DNA of 64,000 nt, from the NCBI GenBank assembly GCA_021904315.1, contig CM038911.1, positions 2,420,501-2,484,500 of the forward strand, written 5' to 3'. The notes below the pieces were generated by a model. It had not been told where the DNA came from and did no database searches. It saw only the letters and a list, made by a program, of their open reading frames with translations. The position numbers and the translations under genes were made by a program. Shown piece by piece: positions 1 to 12,929 of the stretch (position 1 is its first letter; every line of letters begins with the position of its first letter). Source of the stretch: Sphagnum magellanicum. Its lineage: Eukaryota > Streptophyta > Sphagnopsida > Sphagnales > Sphagnaceae.

Positions 1-1375
1 TTCCAGGGCCCAGGCACAGCCAATACAAAACAACATTATAATATAGTAAACTCTCTCATATGACACTCCATTGCACACACTTCCTCAAAATGATTCTTCC
101 ATTAACTTATCATAGTGATACATAAGTACTCCATGCATCATCAAAGTTTATGTACCATGGAACGTGTCTGGTAGGGAAGTTGCCATTCCGTTAGGTGGTA
201 GCAGGTTCTTCAAGGGCCCGTTCCAAAGTGTAATGGGTTTTTCACTGTTGATTCTCATTTCAAGTGCGATTCGTAGAGCTTGATTCAATGGTTGCATGCT
301 AAGAAAACAACTATAAAAAGGGGCTTTAATAGGACATAGAACCACATTACAATGTCATAAAAAATGCACTCAAATATAATGCCTAACCATCTTGCTTTTC
401 ATGTATTCTTCAAAATGTATTCAACACAATTGGAATACACAATCCAACTTTAAACACTTCAAAGAAAAAAGTATTCAACATGATAGTGTTCTTTAAAGCT
501 ATAGTGTGGGTTGGGTTTAGGTTTTGTCAATTTTGGGATGCGATGATCAAAGTGGTGATGAACAATAGGAAGATTTAGCCAAATTTGGTTACAAATAAGA
601 TATGAAAGTTTTTAAAAATTGAATATCCTTTTTAATTTTGGCTACCTACTTGAACTAAGTATAGAAATTTGGCAATTTTTTTTTTCTATCTTTTTATTTA
701 ATTCTGAGAATTGAAAATCCCAAGATCGCTTCAGTTTTGAATTTTGAATCTCTTTTTTTGCAAAATTTCACCAATGGAAATGAAAGGCTGGTTGGGCATG
801 AGTGGGAAGCAAAGGAAAAGAAAAAAGATATTGGACAATTCATCTTGACTCAATTCCCCTAATTTCCCCATAGTAGGTTGACAAAATATGTTTCCTGCTT
901 TTATTGGAGGTGCCCTAACCCATGCTGAATTGCCCAACCTTCTCAAGACCAATAGAATTAAAACCCCACAAAGCAAGTATGGAATCAAAGAAAACCTTTA
1001 TTTTATACTCTTACTAGGGCATTCACTTCCCAAAAAAATCTCCAAAATTTTATAATCCTTTTCTTTGATTTTTACATTCAATTTTCTCAAAATTTCTTGC
1101 TCAATTTCAAAGAAAAAATAAAACATGATTTTGTACCAAGAAAAAAAATTTGAAGTTGGAAACCTAAAAATGAAGATAGTGAAAAAAAATTATACACACA
1201 CACAACAAATTATCAGTCAAAATAATTGAGAGTTTCAAGGCATAAGTTTTAATTCAATCTAAAACTAGCAATTGAAATCATCATGGGCACTACATTATTT
1301 CAAAATTTAGAATATTTGAGATTTTTTTTAAAAAATCTTTGCTTTGAATGTGTTTAGAAATGAAAGGTTAGGCAA
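1..1375. other. AT-rich intergenic DNA, mostly unexplained
   Basis: No gene could be established here. The only coding-like piece is the possible terminal exon at 151-312, listed separately. The rest is AT-rich with short homopolymer runs. Confidence 0.5.
151..312 (-). CDS. Possible terminal exon of an unknown gene
   Basis: On the minus strand a pyrimidine-rich tract ending in TTTTCTTAG is followed by an open stretch of about 50 codons ending in a stop near 151. It begins MQPLNQALRIALEMR and ends LPDTFHGT. The codons are richer in G+C than the flanks, which suggests a real exon. I do not recognise the protein. No partner exon was found up to 1.3 kb, although 731-988 on the same strand is also open. 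It may equally be a chance frame. Confidence 0.22.
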
Positions 1376-1377
1376 GG

Positions 1378-1561
1378 CCCCCATGATGGGTTAGTGATAT
1401 AACCCTAGTTTGATCTTGCAAAGGTCTTTGGGTTCAAACTCACTAGTGAATAAGTGAAAGCTTTGTCATATCCTCTACATATGCACTTGACTTGAGGTAT
1501 TGCCTACAGCTTGTCGGTTGCGTGTGTTTATATGTTCCAAAAAACAAAACAAAAACAAAAG
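1378..1561 (+). mobile_element. tRNA-derived SINE
   Basis: A box-A-like GGGTTAGTGAT near 1388 is followed about 45 bases later by a box-B-like GGGTTCAAACTC, the spacing of an internal Pol III promoter. A body of about 100 bases follows and ends in an A-rich tail (AAAACAAAACAAAAAC type) at 1538-1561. This is the structure of a plant tRNA-related SINE on the plus strand. I could not define target-site duplications. Confidence 0.55.
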
Positions 1562-4500
1562 ACTACCAAGCTCACCATGGAGGCCATTGACTAGGGACCA
1601 TGGGCAACATAGGATAAAGTAAAACCTCTATATAATCACAAAGATTTGAATTATAGTTCATTTAAGTACTACAAGTAGGTCCTTAAATCATTATCATAAT
1701 CTCTACCATCAAGGGCTTTGGATTAGGGTTTAGGGTTTAATGCCAAACTTTTATTAAGAGATGTAGACTACGGTAAGCATGCCGGTCACCAAACACCCAC
1801 CTATATCAAGACAAATCTTAAAGTTATGATCCATGAACATTGGGGCACGGATAGCCGATAAGGTAGTTGGGGGAAGCAAGTGAATAGTGATAATAGCAAT
1901 GGTAGCATTGGTTATATTAGGCAAGGGGACAAGGTACCCAATGGTGAGATGAGATGAGACCTAGGTAGAGGTTAGTTGTTTGAAGGATAGTACAAAATTG
2001 TTAATCAATGTGTACAAACTCATCATCAAGATTGAAGTGTAAAAATAAGAACTTTGAGGACCAAAAGGACCTCATCTGAAGAGATTTCTACATATAGTCA
2101 AATGTCATATGCAAAATGTTTGCATGTGGTGATATTTTGTACACAATGTTATATAATAACCCGTGAGCATCATAAAAGCCTTGTTAACTAGCAATGTAGT
2201 TGTAATGAGGTTTCCACTTGTGTTTGGTGGTTATCAAACAGACCCCCAGCAGCTATCAGGATGATCCTTAGGGTTCATAACCGCAGTTCTATTCTAAATA
2301 AAAATCAAAGACTCGGTTTCTGATATTTAACCATGATTCTCAAGAAACTGAAAGAACCAATTTGACGTGGGTTCTTTCATTTCTTTGAGGATTTTGAAAT
2401 AACCAGAACTGGTTGTTCATTTATTCTAAAATATTTTGAAAACTAGAACCAATGGTTATTAACAAGATCAAATACCCAGTTCAACACTAGTTTTCACTAT
2501 ATGAACACTTTATATGGTAATCCACTAGGGAACTATTCTTGTGATAAATAGTTCTAGAGAACATAAGAAGAATGAAATCAATGTATATTCAATTTTGGTA
2601 AATAGAAAGAAAAATTATAATCTAAGCTCAAGTGATTGAATGATTTTGGGAGTTTTTTTTTGGGGGAAATTTTTGAAGTTTTATTATAGGGGGGCCTGTT
2701 GATGTGGCTAGGCTTATTGGTTTCCACCACAAAGAGAACATATAATCAAGCATATGGAAAATAATTTTTAATATTTAATTTTATTAATAAATTCATTTTA
2801 TTATATTTTCACCCTCCATTTATTTATTATTTTATTATATTTTATTATATTTTCAAAATCATGAAATATATAGTTATTTGTTTTAAAAAATTCACAAATG
2901 ACTAACTATTGCTAGTTGTCAAAAAATGAAACAATGCTCCTCATGTTCTATATCCAATGTTGTTTCTAGTTATATTCATCATTGTCCACACATGTGCATA
3001 TTTTCAATAGTTAATATGTTAATATACTAATTTTATGTTGTGTCTTTTGCAACAATGAATTTACTCCTAAATACCCAACATGGGTCCCTCTATTAAGACA
3101 CAGATATAAGTTGGTCAACAAGAATAGGCCCACCCACCTTAGGGTGGGGGCATTCTTGAAATAAGGGTTAGAGGATGAGGCCAAGTTTGGCCTCGTCTTT
3201 CAAGAATGTACCTCACTTGTGTGCCTTATGCATTGTAAAGCATAAGGCAAACATTGTGATGAGTCTAGACATAAGTAAATCACAAGGTGATAGGAGCAAG
3301 AGCCATCTTACAACTCCAAGAGGTATGAAGTGCCACATTACTCACAAGTACAAGGTGCCTTCCAAATACACCATTTGAATGCTTTACAATAGTCTTAAGT
3401 GCAACTATAACATCATCCAAAATCACATATAACTAAAGGTTCAAATGACTTTGGGATGCAAATTTGCAAATGTTGTTTGGGTCATTTAGATGTCAAAATG
3501 GAAGTAAAGGATAATTTGTTCATGAAGTGATTCAACGTATTTACATAGTCAATCATACATTGAACTTGTAATTGAAAGTATTTATGAATTTGAATTCGCA
3601 ACTCTCTTCCAAGCCATGTGCAACAATAATACTATAACATGTGATAGGCAAGCTACGAACGATAAAATGAAAGCAAGGATTAATAGCAAACTCCAAAATC
3701 ACCTTGGGAGTTTAAAATGCTTAGTGTACATTTAAAAGGGGGTGTCACCTCTCTTGTTCAAGCATGAAGTTGCCTCCATTGTTCACAATCTTGTTTCCCA
3801 TTAAACCTTTTTTTTTTGGTTTCTACTTCTCAATACAAAATGTTTGATTTTAAATTCCAAAAAGAAGTATCATTGAAAACCTTTCACCTCTTTGTCATTG
3901 AAAATGTGTTTGTTTAAGAGGTAGGTTCTATGCATCTTGGTAACACTTTTGTGTTCAAAGGTTAGCTTTCTAGCATAGGGTGCTTTATTTCAAAATCTAA
4001 GTCAAATCTTGTGTGCCCAACCTAACAAGGTTGCAAGTTTCATTATAAAATACAAGTCAAGTTATGGAAACTTTTGAATTTATGGTTTTTCAACATTCAT
4101 TGGGCTTCATTATATTATACTTATCATTCTATTATATGTATTTGCAATTGAATTTGATGGCTTGTTTGGACCTTCTTTGGCTTAAAATTTTCCTCTTGCA
4201 ACAACAATGTGTGTCATGTAACACCCATGATCTTGATTTGATCCTAATGCATTTTTCTTTGCTCTTTCTTTTGTTAAATGTTAATCAATTTGTTCTCCTA
4301 TTGTGATAATTTGTTCTTCACAACTTTTTTTGTGATGTTATTATTTTGATTGGTTTTTTTTAAAACTTCTACACTCATGTTGTGTGTCATGTACCAAAAA
4401 CTCTTAAATATGGTGATTATTTGCAAAACTTAAGACTTTTTTCTTTGCATGAAAAGGTTTTTAAAAAAAATTGTTCTTCTTTCATCAACTTGTTGCTTTA

Positions 4501-7255
4501 TGTTTTTTTTGTCATACACAAAACCTTCTAGTTCCTTAAACTTCATGGCAATTTAAAAATCTCTTGTTGAGTCAATTTAATTTTTCTTTCTTTGGTGGCA
4601 ATTGTTCATGGACCAGATAAGCCTTTCAATCCCACAAAAATATAAATTTGAAACGGGCTTTAGGCTCTTGATTGTTAGTGATTTATTTTTCTACGTTTTT
4701 TCAAAGCACCTATTTAAATAGTATGTTATTGTAAAAAGGAATCACAAGACCTTATTGAAATTGTTTGATATTGAAAGCTCATATCTAGAAATTAATTGAT
4801 GAGCATCATCATGTCAAGCATATTTTTTTCATAGCTCTTAGAAGGAGTACTAGAAACATAAGCTTCTAAATTTAACTAAAATCTTGATTTGACCCAACTT
4901 CATTTTATTGTTGCCCTATTCCCTTTCTTTTATTATCACATAGTATCACAAATTTCTTTTCAAAACAAATTAATTTGGGAGGTAAGTTGATTTTTCATTA
5001 ATTGGCATGTTATTGTTTTGTCATTGTCTTTTATATATTTGACCCTCACTTTTCAAAGTGCTATGTGGCAAACCAAGGGAGGTCACATCCTCAATTTATG
5101 AAGTTTAATATAGCCCATAGTACAAGTTATCTACTTTGAAATTCATGTGATAATACTAATCTATGGAAATTTATGTTTCCATGTCATTTTTCACCTTGCA
5201 AATGGTTTATATCAAGAATGGATAAAAGGGATCCTAGGTAATAAATGGAAAGAACTTGTCAAAATATTGGAGTTCAACATTTTGATTGTATAATTTTTAA
5301 AAAGTGGTCAACAACATCTAATTATTATTTCACATTTGTATGATATACATGTTGAGTGTTTATGTGATTAACATTTGCATTTTATATGGATTCCTTTCTA
5401 AATTACTTTCAAAATATGTTTATTTTGTCTTTTTTTTTTTGTTGAACATCATGATTAAAAGCTTCTCAATATCGTAAACATGTTCAAAGACCATTTTCAC
5501 AAATTTAGTATATGAAATTACAAACATGAACACCCTTAAACAACTATACATTAACACATATATGCACTAATATATTCTAGTGATTTTGAAACTAAGATTT
5601 TACTAAAGTAGCCTTTGTTAGCTTATGTACCTTTCATTAAAAATGGAAAAGGTAACCTCTTCAAAAAAATCATCACCGCATTGAAATGGTTTTCAACCCA
5701 TGCCAAAATTTCAAGTGTTTTTTTTTATGTTGCAAAATTTTGTTAGCTAGCAAAAAAACAATTTGGGGATGGCATTGGGTTGCAAGTTGTGCAAAGGATG
5801 TTTTGAAAAAAATTGCCATATTTTGAAAAGAAAAAAATTGAATTCACCACATTCAGACCATAAGTATTTGCATATTGCCCATATATAGCAAGATTTGGAA
5901 AATTAATTATTTTTCTCTTTGGCATGTAGCCAAAATTGGCTATGTCCTCTTGTGGATGATCACAAGTCTAGCTTAGGTTGATTTTACACAAAGTTGATTT
6001 TACATCTCAAGCCCCAAAGACCAAAATGACCAATGAAAAAATAAAATCCATAACTGATAATTAAAAATTTAGACATGTCCATGAACATAACAAAACAATC
6101 CTAACAAGTCCAACAACCCAAATTGATTTGTATCATTAATTAAGTAGAAGAATCAATACCTATTAATATAATATCATATTTACAAGGCCAATGACACCAT
6201 ATTGTTGTATAATCTATTGAAAATGGTGCCTTGCTACACTAATTTTGGAAGGAGGCATGTTTTTGCCTAGGGTTCACCTTTCAACTACCCAAACCATAGC
6301 TAACAAAAGAGTTGGGAGACACAAAAGCTTAAATGCACAAAAGCTAATGCACACATGAAAATGAGGCATATGAACTCCAAGGTACACAATACATATTATC
6401 ATGACTTGAAGAACTTTGATTGTTTCGAGTCTTTGCCTACTACTATGCTAGTGATGAGAATTTTGATAAGTCACTATTTTCAAGACTAGGTCAATAATAG
6501 CCAAGGACACAAAAAAGGAAGATAGGAGGCACCAATCATGATTGCATAACACCATCAACAAACATTGGAAATGAACTTTTAAGTGTGAAGTTATATGTGC
6601 ATAGTTGGTGGATTTCTATGTAAGATATTTCAATTATTATCTTGCATTTTAAATTAAAATTATTTCATACTTGTGTTATGGATAAATATTATCTCTATGT
6701 CAATCCAATGGCACAAAACGGATGTCCAACAACTCAATATTGCTATGATGTTCTGAATGTCCACCTTTTTACGAAACATTAGAACAAGTTTTGTTCAACA
6801 ACCAATTGTTGAACTATTTCTAGGCCATTTAACTCTAGAGGAGAGAGAAGAATTTGTTAATGCAAATAGCACTAAAGAAAAAATTGATAAATCTCAAATA
6901 CTTATGTATCAATTGCTAAATATTTTGATAAAATGCCTAATGTTTTGTAAACATGTCTCTATATAATTTTTACTTACCCCAAAATTGAAAATTTTCAAAC
7001 AATTGCATCTTGTGAACTTGGATATTTTTTTGGCATACATCCAAAAACCAAAGTAAGTGCTTGTGTAAAAACAACACTAAGTCCACCTACTTCAAAAAAT
7101 TGAAAAAAACCCTTGATGCCAACATCTTAAATTGATAAATTTCACAACTAAATACCTTCCTTCATGGAAATTGTCACCAATGTTAGGTTTATCTATTCAG
7201 TTGTCCCTGTTTTAAAATGTCATATGCAATTGTCATAAGTAGGGATCTGGAAAAT
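1562..7255. other. AT-rich intergenic DNA without recognised genes
   Basis: Read on both strands. All open frames are short, AT-rich and lack family motifs. A TTTAGGG-like pair occurs near 1725-1740. At 2280-2480 AGAACC and GGTTCT words recur, as they do at 14.45-14.72 kb. Nothing else can be supported. Confidence 0.5.
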
Positions 7256-7269
7256 GGTGAAAAAATTAA

Positions 7270-7755
7270 GTCTCTTTGAAGGGTTCAACTTTTTGGATCA
7301 TATCCTTCTCAGCTTTCATTTCATCCATTGTTTTCCTGAATTTAACTTTCTTAAATTTGATGGTTTCTCAACCTTCATTTCATCCAATGTCTTCACTGAT
7401 TTCAACTATCTTAAATTCTATCTTTCTTGGCCTTCATTCCATCTATTCTCTACCTCGAAATTCAACTTTCCAAGTTCCTATCTTTTCAAAACCTTCATTT
7501 TTCATTCCTTTCCCATATTGAACTTTTCATATCCTATATTTGCTCAGCCTTTAGTTCATCCATTGTCTTCTTTGGGTTCAATTGTCCAAAGTTATCCATC
7601 TCCCCTACCCATATATCATCCAATGTTTTATTTTCCTTTATTCCATTTCATCTCTTCCATTGTCTTTCCCAGATTCAACATTTCCCAATTTTTTCCATCT
7701 TCCCCAATCCATACATCATCCACTACCTTTCTAACTCTCAACTCCTCACCCCCAA
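7270..7755. repeat. Pyrimidine-rich minisatellite, period about 61 bp
   Basis: The phrase TTCATTTCATCCATTGTCTT with variants recurs near 7315, 7374, 7433, 7495 and 7550 and twice more up to 7700, alternating with CAACTTTCTTAAATTCTA-like blocks. A 61-bp period is not a multiple of three, so the open frames of up to 177 codons across it are by-products of a repeat whose pyrimidine-rich strand is poor in stops. Confidence 0.7.
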
Positions 7756-7954
7756 CATGTCAACCAAGAGACCTATCATTGTTTTAAGATTGGAAGATAG
7801 CACAACAATATACAATTCCAATACACTTTCACAAACTTTTGGTGAATGGCAAAGTCAGAAATTGATTTTAAGGAAATATGAATAAGTGATCCTGCTAAGT
7901 TTGGCAGGAATTTTAGTGCATTTGATATTTAATTTTGCCAAGTTAGTGCATATC

Positions 7955-8292
7955 TTCCATTAGGTTGATGTGATCACAGATTTCATCAAGTTTTTCCAGC
8001 AGTGGTCAAGCATTGATCAATTGTAAGAGCTTTGAGAAGTATGAATCGAACTGTGAGTTATCATAAAATGGCATCTATCTCTCTTTTTTTTTCATGAAAA
8101 CCTGCTGTGTTCCAAGAGTTCCTAACATGATGAGCTCCATATTTTCAATGCCCTTGCAGCTCTCTAATGGAAAGTGATTGTCCATGCAGCAAGAAACAAG
8201 ACTGTTATATGTCAGTGGCTTTCCATTAGGTTGCCCTGATCACAGGGCACTGTGTGTAACAAAGTAATTATGATCACATCAGCCTAATGGAA
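7955..8292. mobile_element. Short inverted-repeat element (MITE-like), 338 bp
   Basis: The ends are inverted repeats of about 22 bp: TTCCATTAGGTTGATGTGAT at 7955 and its complement, with one or two changes, ending at 8292. ATC lies directly outside both ends, a possible 3-bp target duplication. The last 72 bp (8221-8292) form a hairpin of their own with the same TTCCATTAGG end. A diverged relative lies at 57788-58071. No coding capacity is seen. Confidence 0.5.
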
Positions 8293-9022
8293 ATCAAGAG
8301 ACCAGACCCTTATAGTGTTGTGGGGACTCATGTGTTGTACTCGAAGGATGATGCGGAGCCTTTCGAACTTCTGTGATGATGACCCATTAATGCACATGCA
8401 CTTGTTCTCTGGCTGGCAATAACCGCAACGAAAGAGGTACTGAGCTGAAGCAATGACTCATGTTTGCCACAATAAGTTTGCAAGTTGCAAGTAGTACAAT
8501 TTCATGATTCATATACCCTATTGGGCATAACTTTCAACTGACAATAGACATCACTAAAGACCCAGTAATTTGTCAATGGTGTGTGTCACATGACAGTACT
8601 CTCAATCCATCAAACTTAAGAGCATCATCTCCACTGGTAGCAATATAAGGGCCTGTACACAGTAATTTGGATCAAGTCAAGGCTTTGAATAAGTAACATG
8701 AAACTGGGTTTGGGCTTATAACTATGCGCGTGATATGGATCTCTCTCCACAAGTATAAGTCAGGAAATATGATTGCTTTCGATTGATCGATCGCCAGTGC
8801 CCATCTGATCTGGTGACATTTTAATCGATATCTCAATCAGTTTTTCAATACTCTCTTTTCATTGTTTACCATTTCTCTTACTCTGTAGTCTCCAATGGCC
8901 AGAGTGAATTAACAGCCACCAATGCACCAGTTGGCCGTTCTGTCCACTGGATGGGTTGCGTTTTTTCATTCGGCGCCGGATGGGGCTCATCACAGTCGAT
9001 TTCTTTTTGCTGCTGACCACTA

Positions 9023-9025
<3 letters not shown>
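8293..9025. other. Intergenic DNA
   Basis: No gene is seen. Minus-strand bases 8900-8940 share a core of about 28 nt with plus-strand 14150-14195, so a dispersed repeat is present in part. Confidence 0.4.

Positions 9026-9068
<43 letters not shown>
9026..9068. repeat. Homopolymer T tract (43 T)
   Basis: An uninterrupted run of 43 T. Read on the minus strand it is poly(A), which could be the tail of a retroposed copy whose body lies at higher coordinates. No body could be recognised. Poly-lysine and poly-phenylalanine frames across it are artefacts. Confidence 0.8.
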
Positions 9069-9069
<1 letters not shown>

Positions 9070-9104
9070 TTCTTGGCCGTTTTTCCTGGACTTGACCTCA
9101 CACA

Positions 9105-9713
9105 TAGCTACCCTGCTCACTTTCCTACCCTCATAAGTATTGCACCAACCTACTAACATAGCTACCCTAATAACTAGTTATCCTACTGACCTAGCTATTG
9201 TACTAACCACCTACCCTACTAACCTAGCTCCTTTATTAATTACATACCCTACTAACCTAGCTACTTTATTAATTACATACCCTACTAACTTAACCATTAG
9301 GTTTAGGGTTGAGACACAAATTAATTAATAAGTTTTTCACAAATGTTATAATAATTAATCTAAAGTAGGCTAAATTTGGGGGGAAAATTTTAGGGTTTAC
9401 ACATATGTGAAGTAATACAATTGCATTTTATATCTTCTTCAAAAAGAGTGGAAAAATTAGGTTGGAAAAATCACACAAAGATAAAAGACATATCTTCTCT
9501 TTTGGTTTTATATGAAATTTATTCGATTATTTTTAAAGATTAACATATTTTCTTTCATAAATATTTATAGTTTAAAACCTTTGAATTTTGGTTTTTAATT
9601 TTTTTCCTATGTTCTTTCAAAATTTTTTATTTTGCATTATATGATTTGTATAACTTGTATAATTTTTTAGGTTTAGGGCATATATCACTAAGACTTTTTT
9701 TTGTTAGGGTTTG
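9105..9713. repeat. Duplicated block, copy 1 (partner at 10182-10698)
   Basis: It starts in a run of CTACCCTACTAAC-type words, then passes through CATTAGGTTTAGGGTT, an AT-rich middle and the line ATATATCACTAAGAC near 9688. The same order and wording recur at 10182-10698, offset by about 1.0-1.1 kb, with few changes. Copy 1 carries about 55 extra bases near 9560-9620. Confidence 0.75.
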
Positions 9714-9872
9714 GTAAAAGTAAGTACAAGTGCAAGTATTGAAATTATGCCCCAAAATTCCAATTGGTAAAAGTAAGTATGGGTGTAGGTATTGCAACGA
9801 AACCTCAAAATTCTAGTTGGTAAAGGTAAATATAATTTTGGGTATTTCAAGTTGAAATGAAAAAACAAACCT
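9714..9872. repeat. Tandem repeat, period about 54 bp, three units
   Basis: Units start with GTAAAAGTAAGTA or a variant at about 9714, 9768 and 9822, and contain GGTATTGxAA and CCCAAAATTC blocks. It lies between the two copies of the larger duplication. Confidence 0.6.
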
Positions 9873-9964
9873 AAATGTAATATCCACGTTTTAAAAAAAC
9901 CCATCTAAATGGTTTGGATACCCTTAAGTGAAGACCTAGCCCTAAACACAATATGCATATGCAA

Positions 9965-10182
9965 AGTCACTTTGAAATAACCCAACCCTAAATGCAATAC
10001 CTGCACTTTGGGTCACTCTGAAAGGACGCATGTAAGGTTTAAGTTTTCGTTATATGAAGATCTTACCCTAAATGTAATACTTGCATTTAGAGTCACTCCG
10101 AAAGTACGCATGTGGGGTTTAGGGTTCTTTATATGAAGATCCCACCCTAAATGCAATAGCTGCATTTAGGTTCACTCCGAAT
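9965..10182. repeat. Tandem repeat, period about 80 bp
   Basis: GGTCACTCTGAAAGGACGCATG-like cores (shown here only by their family) lie at about 10011, 10091 and 10170. Each is followed by ATATGAAGATC and CCCTAAATGCAATA blocks. The words for 'CTAAATGCAATAC' recur again near 11635. Confidence 0.6.
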
Positions 10183-10698
10183 AGCTACCATGCTCACTTT
10201 CCTACCCTCATAAGTATTGCACCAACCTTGGTACCTTATTTATTATCCACTACTGACACAATTACCCTAATAACTAGTTATCCTACTAACCTAGCTATTG
10301 TACTAACCACCTACCCTACTAACCTAGCTACTCTATTAATTACATACCCTACTAACTTAACCATTAGGTTTAGGGTTAAGACACATAAATTAATTAATAA
10401 GTTTTTCACAAATGTATAGTAATTAATCTAAAGTAGGCTAAATTTGGGGGGAAAATTTTAGGGTTTACACATATGTGAAGTAATACAATTGCATTCTATA
10501 TCTTCTTCAAAAATAGTGGAAAAAATTAAGTTAGAAAAATCACACAAAGGTAAAAGACATATCTTCTCTTTTGGTTTTATATGAAATTTATTTGATTGTT
10601 TTTAAAGATTAACGTATTTTGCATTATATAATTTGTATAGTTTGTATAGTTTTTTGGGTTTAGGACATATATCACTAAGACTTTTTTTTGTTAGGGTT
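10182..10698. repeat. Duplicated block, copy 2
   Basis: Near-copy of 9105-9713, including CATTAGGTTTAGGGTT, the GGGGGGAAAATTTTAGGG-like segment and the final CACTAAGAC plus poly-T stretch. The order and close similarity point to a tandem duplication of about 1.1 kb. Confidence 0.75.
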
Positions 10699-10724
10699 TG
10701 TATAATTAGGGTTGTAATAAGGCT

Positions 10725-11510
10725 TATGGCAAAATATCATTTGGATTTTTAAGGTTATGTTTTATTATTTAATGTATAAGAATTTGGTTCATATATTTTA
10801 GAACTTAAGGTTTATACTCTAAATTTTGCTCATTGTATTGGTTTTTGATCTTTTCACTTGTTTAAATCTATACCATAATTTGAATTTCCTTTGTTTCCAT
10901 ATGTTCCATAGTTCCTAAAGTTTAATATTTTCTAACCCATTTTTGTACGAGTTATGATTTTTTAGGGTTGCGTTTTCAATTGGGACTATAAACTTTGGTG
11001 GAACGTTGTCATCTTTTATTCTTAAAGGTATGCATTTGTCTTTTGTTACTTCTTTTGTTTTTTTGTTTATATTTTCACAATTCAACCTTTTTTCATTTCC
11101 TAGTTGTTGGATATAGAAAGGGCATTCAAGTTTCATTAAGTATACAAGCATAGATAAAGGTTTTATACTTTTACATGGATATTTCATATTCAATATTTCT
11201 TTGTAGTTTATTTTTTCATACCCATATGTGAATAATGCATTGACTACCCACAACCAGTGTGGGTTTTATGGCTTAAGGCAGGTATTGCATTTTGCACCTT
11301 TCAAATAGTGTGCATTAATTATCATTATGTGGGTATTACTACATGGCGTTTTGCAAAATATCATCTGGATTTTTAAGGTTATGATTTATTATTTAGTGTA
11401 TAAGAATTTGGTTCATATATTTCAGAACCTAAGGTTTATATTCTGAATTTTGCTCATTGTATTGGTTTTTGATCTTTTCACTTGTTTAGATCTATACCAT
11501 AATTTCGAAA
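10725..11510. repeat. Pair of direct repeats of about 160 bp, 630 bp apart
   Basis: 10725-10885 and 11350-11510 share the order GCAAAATATCAT, GGATTTTTAAGGTTATG, AAGAATTTGGTTCATATA, TTTTGCTCATTGTATTGG and CTATACCATAATTT with few changes. No coding sense was found between them. Confidence 0.65.
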
Positions 11511-12690
11511 TAACTAGAATGTAGTTTGAATGACCTTTCAATGAAAACCAAAGTTTATGTGCAATACCTACATGCAAGTTCATTTTGACATAATCCATAG
11601 GTGATTTAAATAACCTTAGGTGAATAATCAACCTTAAATGCAATACCCATATGTAAGGTCACTTCAAAATAAATGGTTTGGGTACCCAAAATATGTTTAT
11701 TTATATACCTAAATCAATTTTATAACAATTAATTATCATGAATAATTATTTTAAAATCATGATTTGAATAACTTATCAACATTAAAAATATAATTCAGAT
11801 AATAAATTAAATATCAAATTATTGATTTGATTTTGAGATCTAAATTTTAATTATTTGAATAATTAAGGTTCAACCAAATAATCAATTAATTAATATTTTG
11901 TGAATGATTTTTAAAATATGATAATCAATCATTTATATTATCTAAAATATTTTTTTAATATTTCCTTAATTATGACATTATTTGTTGATACTTACATTAA
12001 ATTATTTTGTCATATGAGTCCCATAAATATTACAATGGAAACTTATATGCAAGTACGGCAAAAGATGTTAAAAATCAACAATTATTTATAAACCTATATG
12101 TGGGTACTATAATGGATGTTAAAAAAATCAATTACTAGACCTATGTGTGAGTATTACAATGAATGTAAAAAAACCAGCAACTATTTACAAAAACTATATG
12201 TGGGTATTGTAATGGATGTAAAAAAACCAGCAACTATTTACAAAACCTATATGTGAGTATTGCATATTTGAAATGACCTTATGGAAATTATAATAGAAAG
12301 GATGTAGGTATTGCACAATGTTCATTTTGATCTTTGTAAACCCTAGACAAATTAAAGTTATATATTCATATGGGCCTATTTAAATTTTGATTCTTACATC
12401 TAAAGTACTAAGAAGATTATGAAAAAGAAGACACATATAATTAACCATATACCCATCAAACAAGTGTGATTAGAGGAAAATATTATATTGATAAAAGATG
12501 TACAAATATGGGTGGATCAAAAAACTACTAAATAACACAATGAAAAAAAAGGTTCTTTATAATATATCAAAGGACCAAAGTTCAAAAATTGGATAGTCCA
12601 AAAAATGAAAAGGCTGAAAAAACCTAATTGATTATATAAAATGAAAACCCTAAACCATATCATTATCTACATTCTTATGTTTAGCTCGGT
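11511..12690. repeat. AT-rich DNA with a tandem repeat of about 53 bp at 12035-12262
   Basis: Between 12035 and 12262 about four units carry CCTATATGTGGGTATTG and GGATGTAAAAAAACC cores. The rest (11511-12034 and 12263-12690) is AT-rich, without recognised features. Confidence 0.5.
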
Positions 12691-12929
12691 AAGAAGTTGT
12701 TACATTTGCAACCTTTGATGCATGACGAACAATGTACAAATGGCAACATTGTATTTCAACCTAAACTGCATTTGCAACAAACTCTTCCTTTGCTATGCCC
12801 TAAACCTTATAAACACCAAAAAACCACCAAATTAAACCTTAACACCACTAAAGAAAAAGACAATGGCACGTTGTTGTGCCATCATCTTCTTCTTAGACAA
12901 AGAAAAGAAGGTCACGGTGTTGTCTTTTT

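Noticed and set aside
1378-1561. A functional tRNA gene
   Set aside because: Box A and box B spacing is present but no cloverleaf can be drawn and an A-rich tail follows, so SINE is the better reading.
4064-4306. 80-codon hydrophobic frame
   Set aside because: AT-rich composition gives Leu/Phe-rich frames by chance; no start context, splice sites or homology.
7254-7885. Open frames of 81-177 codons
   Set aside because: They cross a 61-bp minisatellite. The period is not a multiple of three, and three overlapping frames are open at once because the strand is pyrimidine-rich.
8859-9159. Lysine-run and phenylalanine-run proteins
   Set aside because: They are produced by the 43-base T tract.
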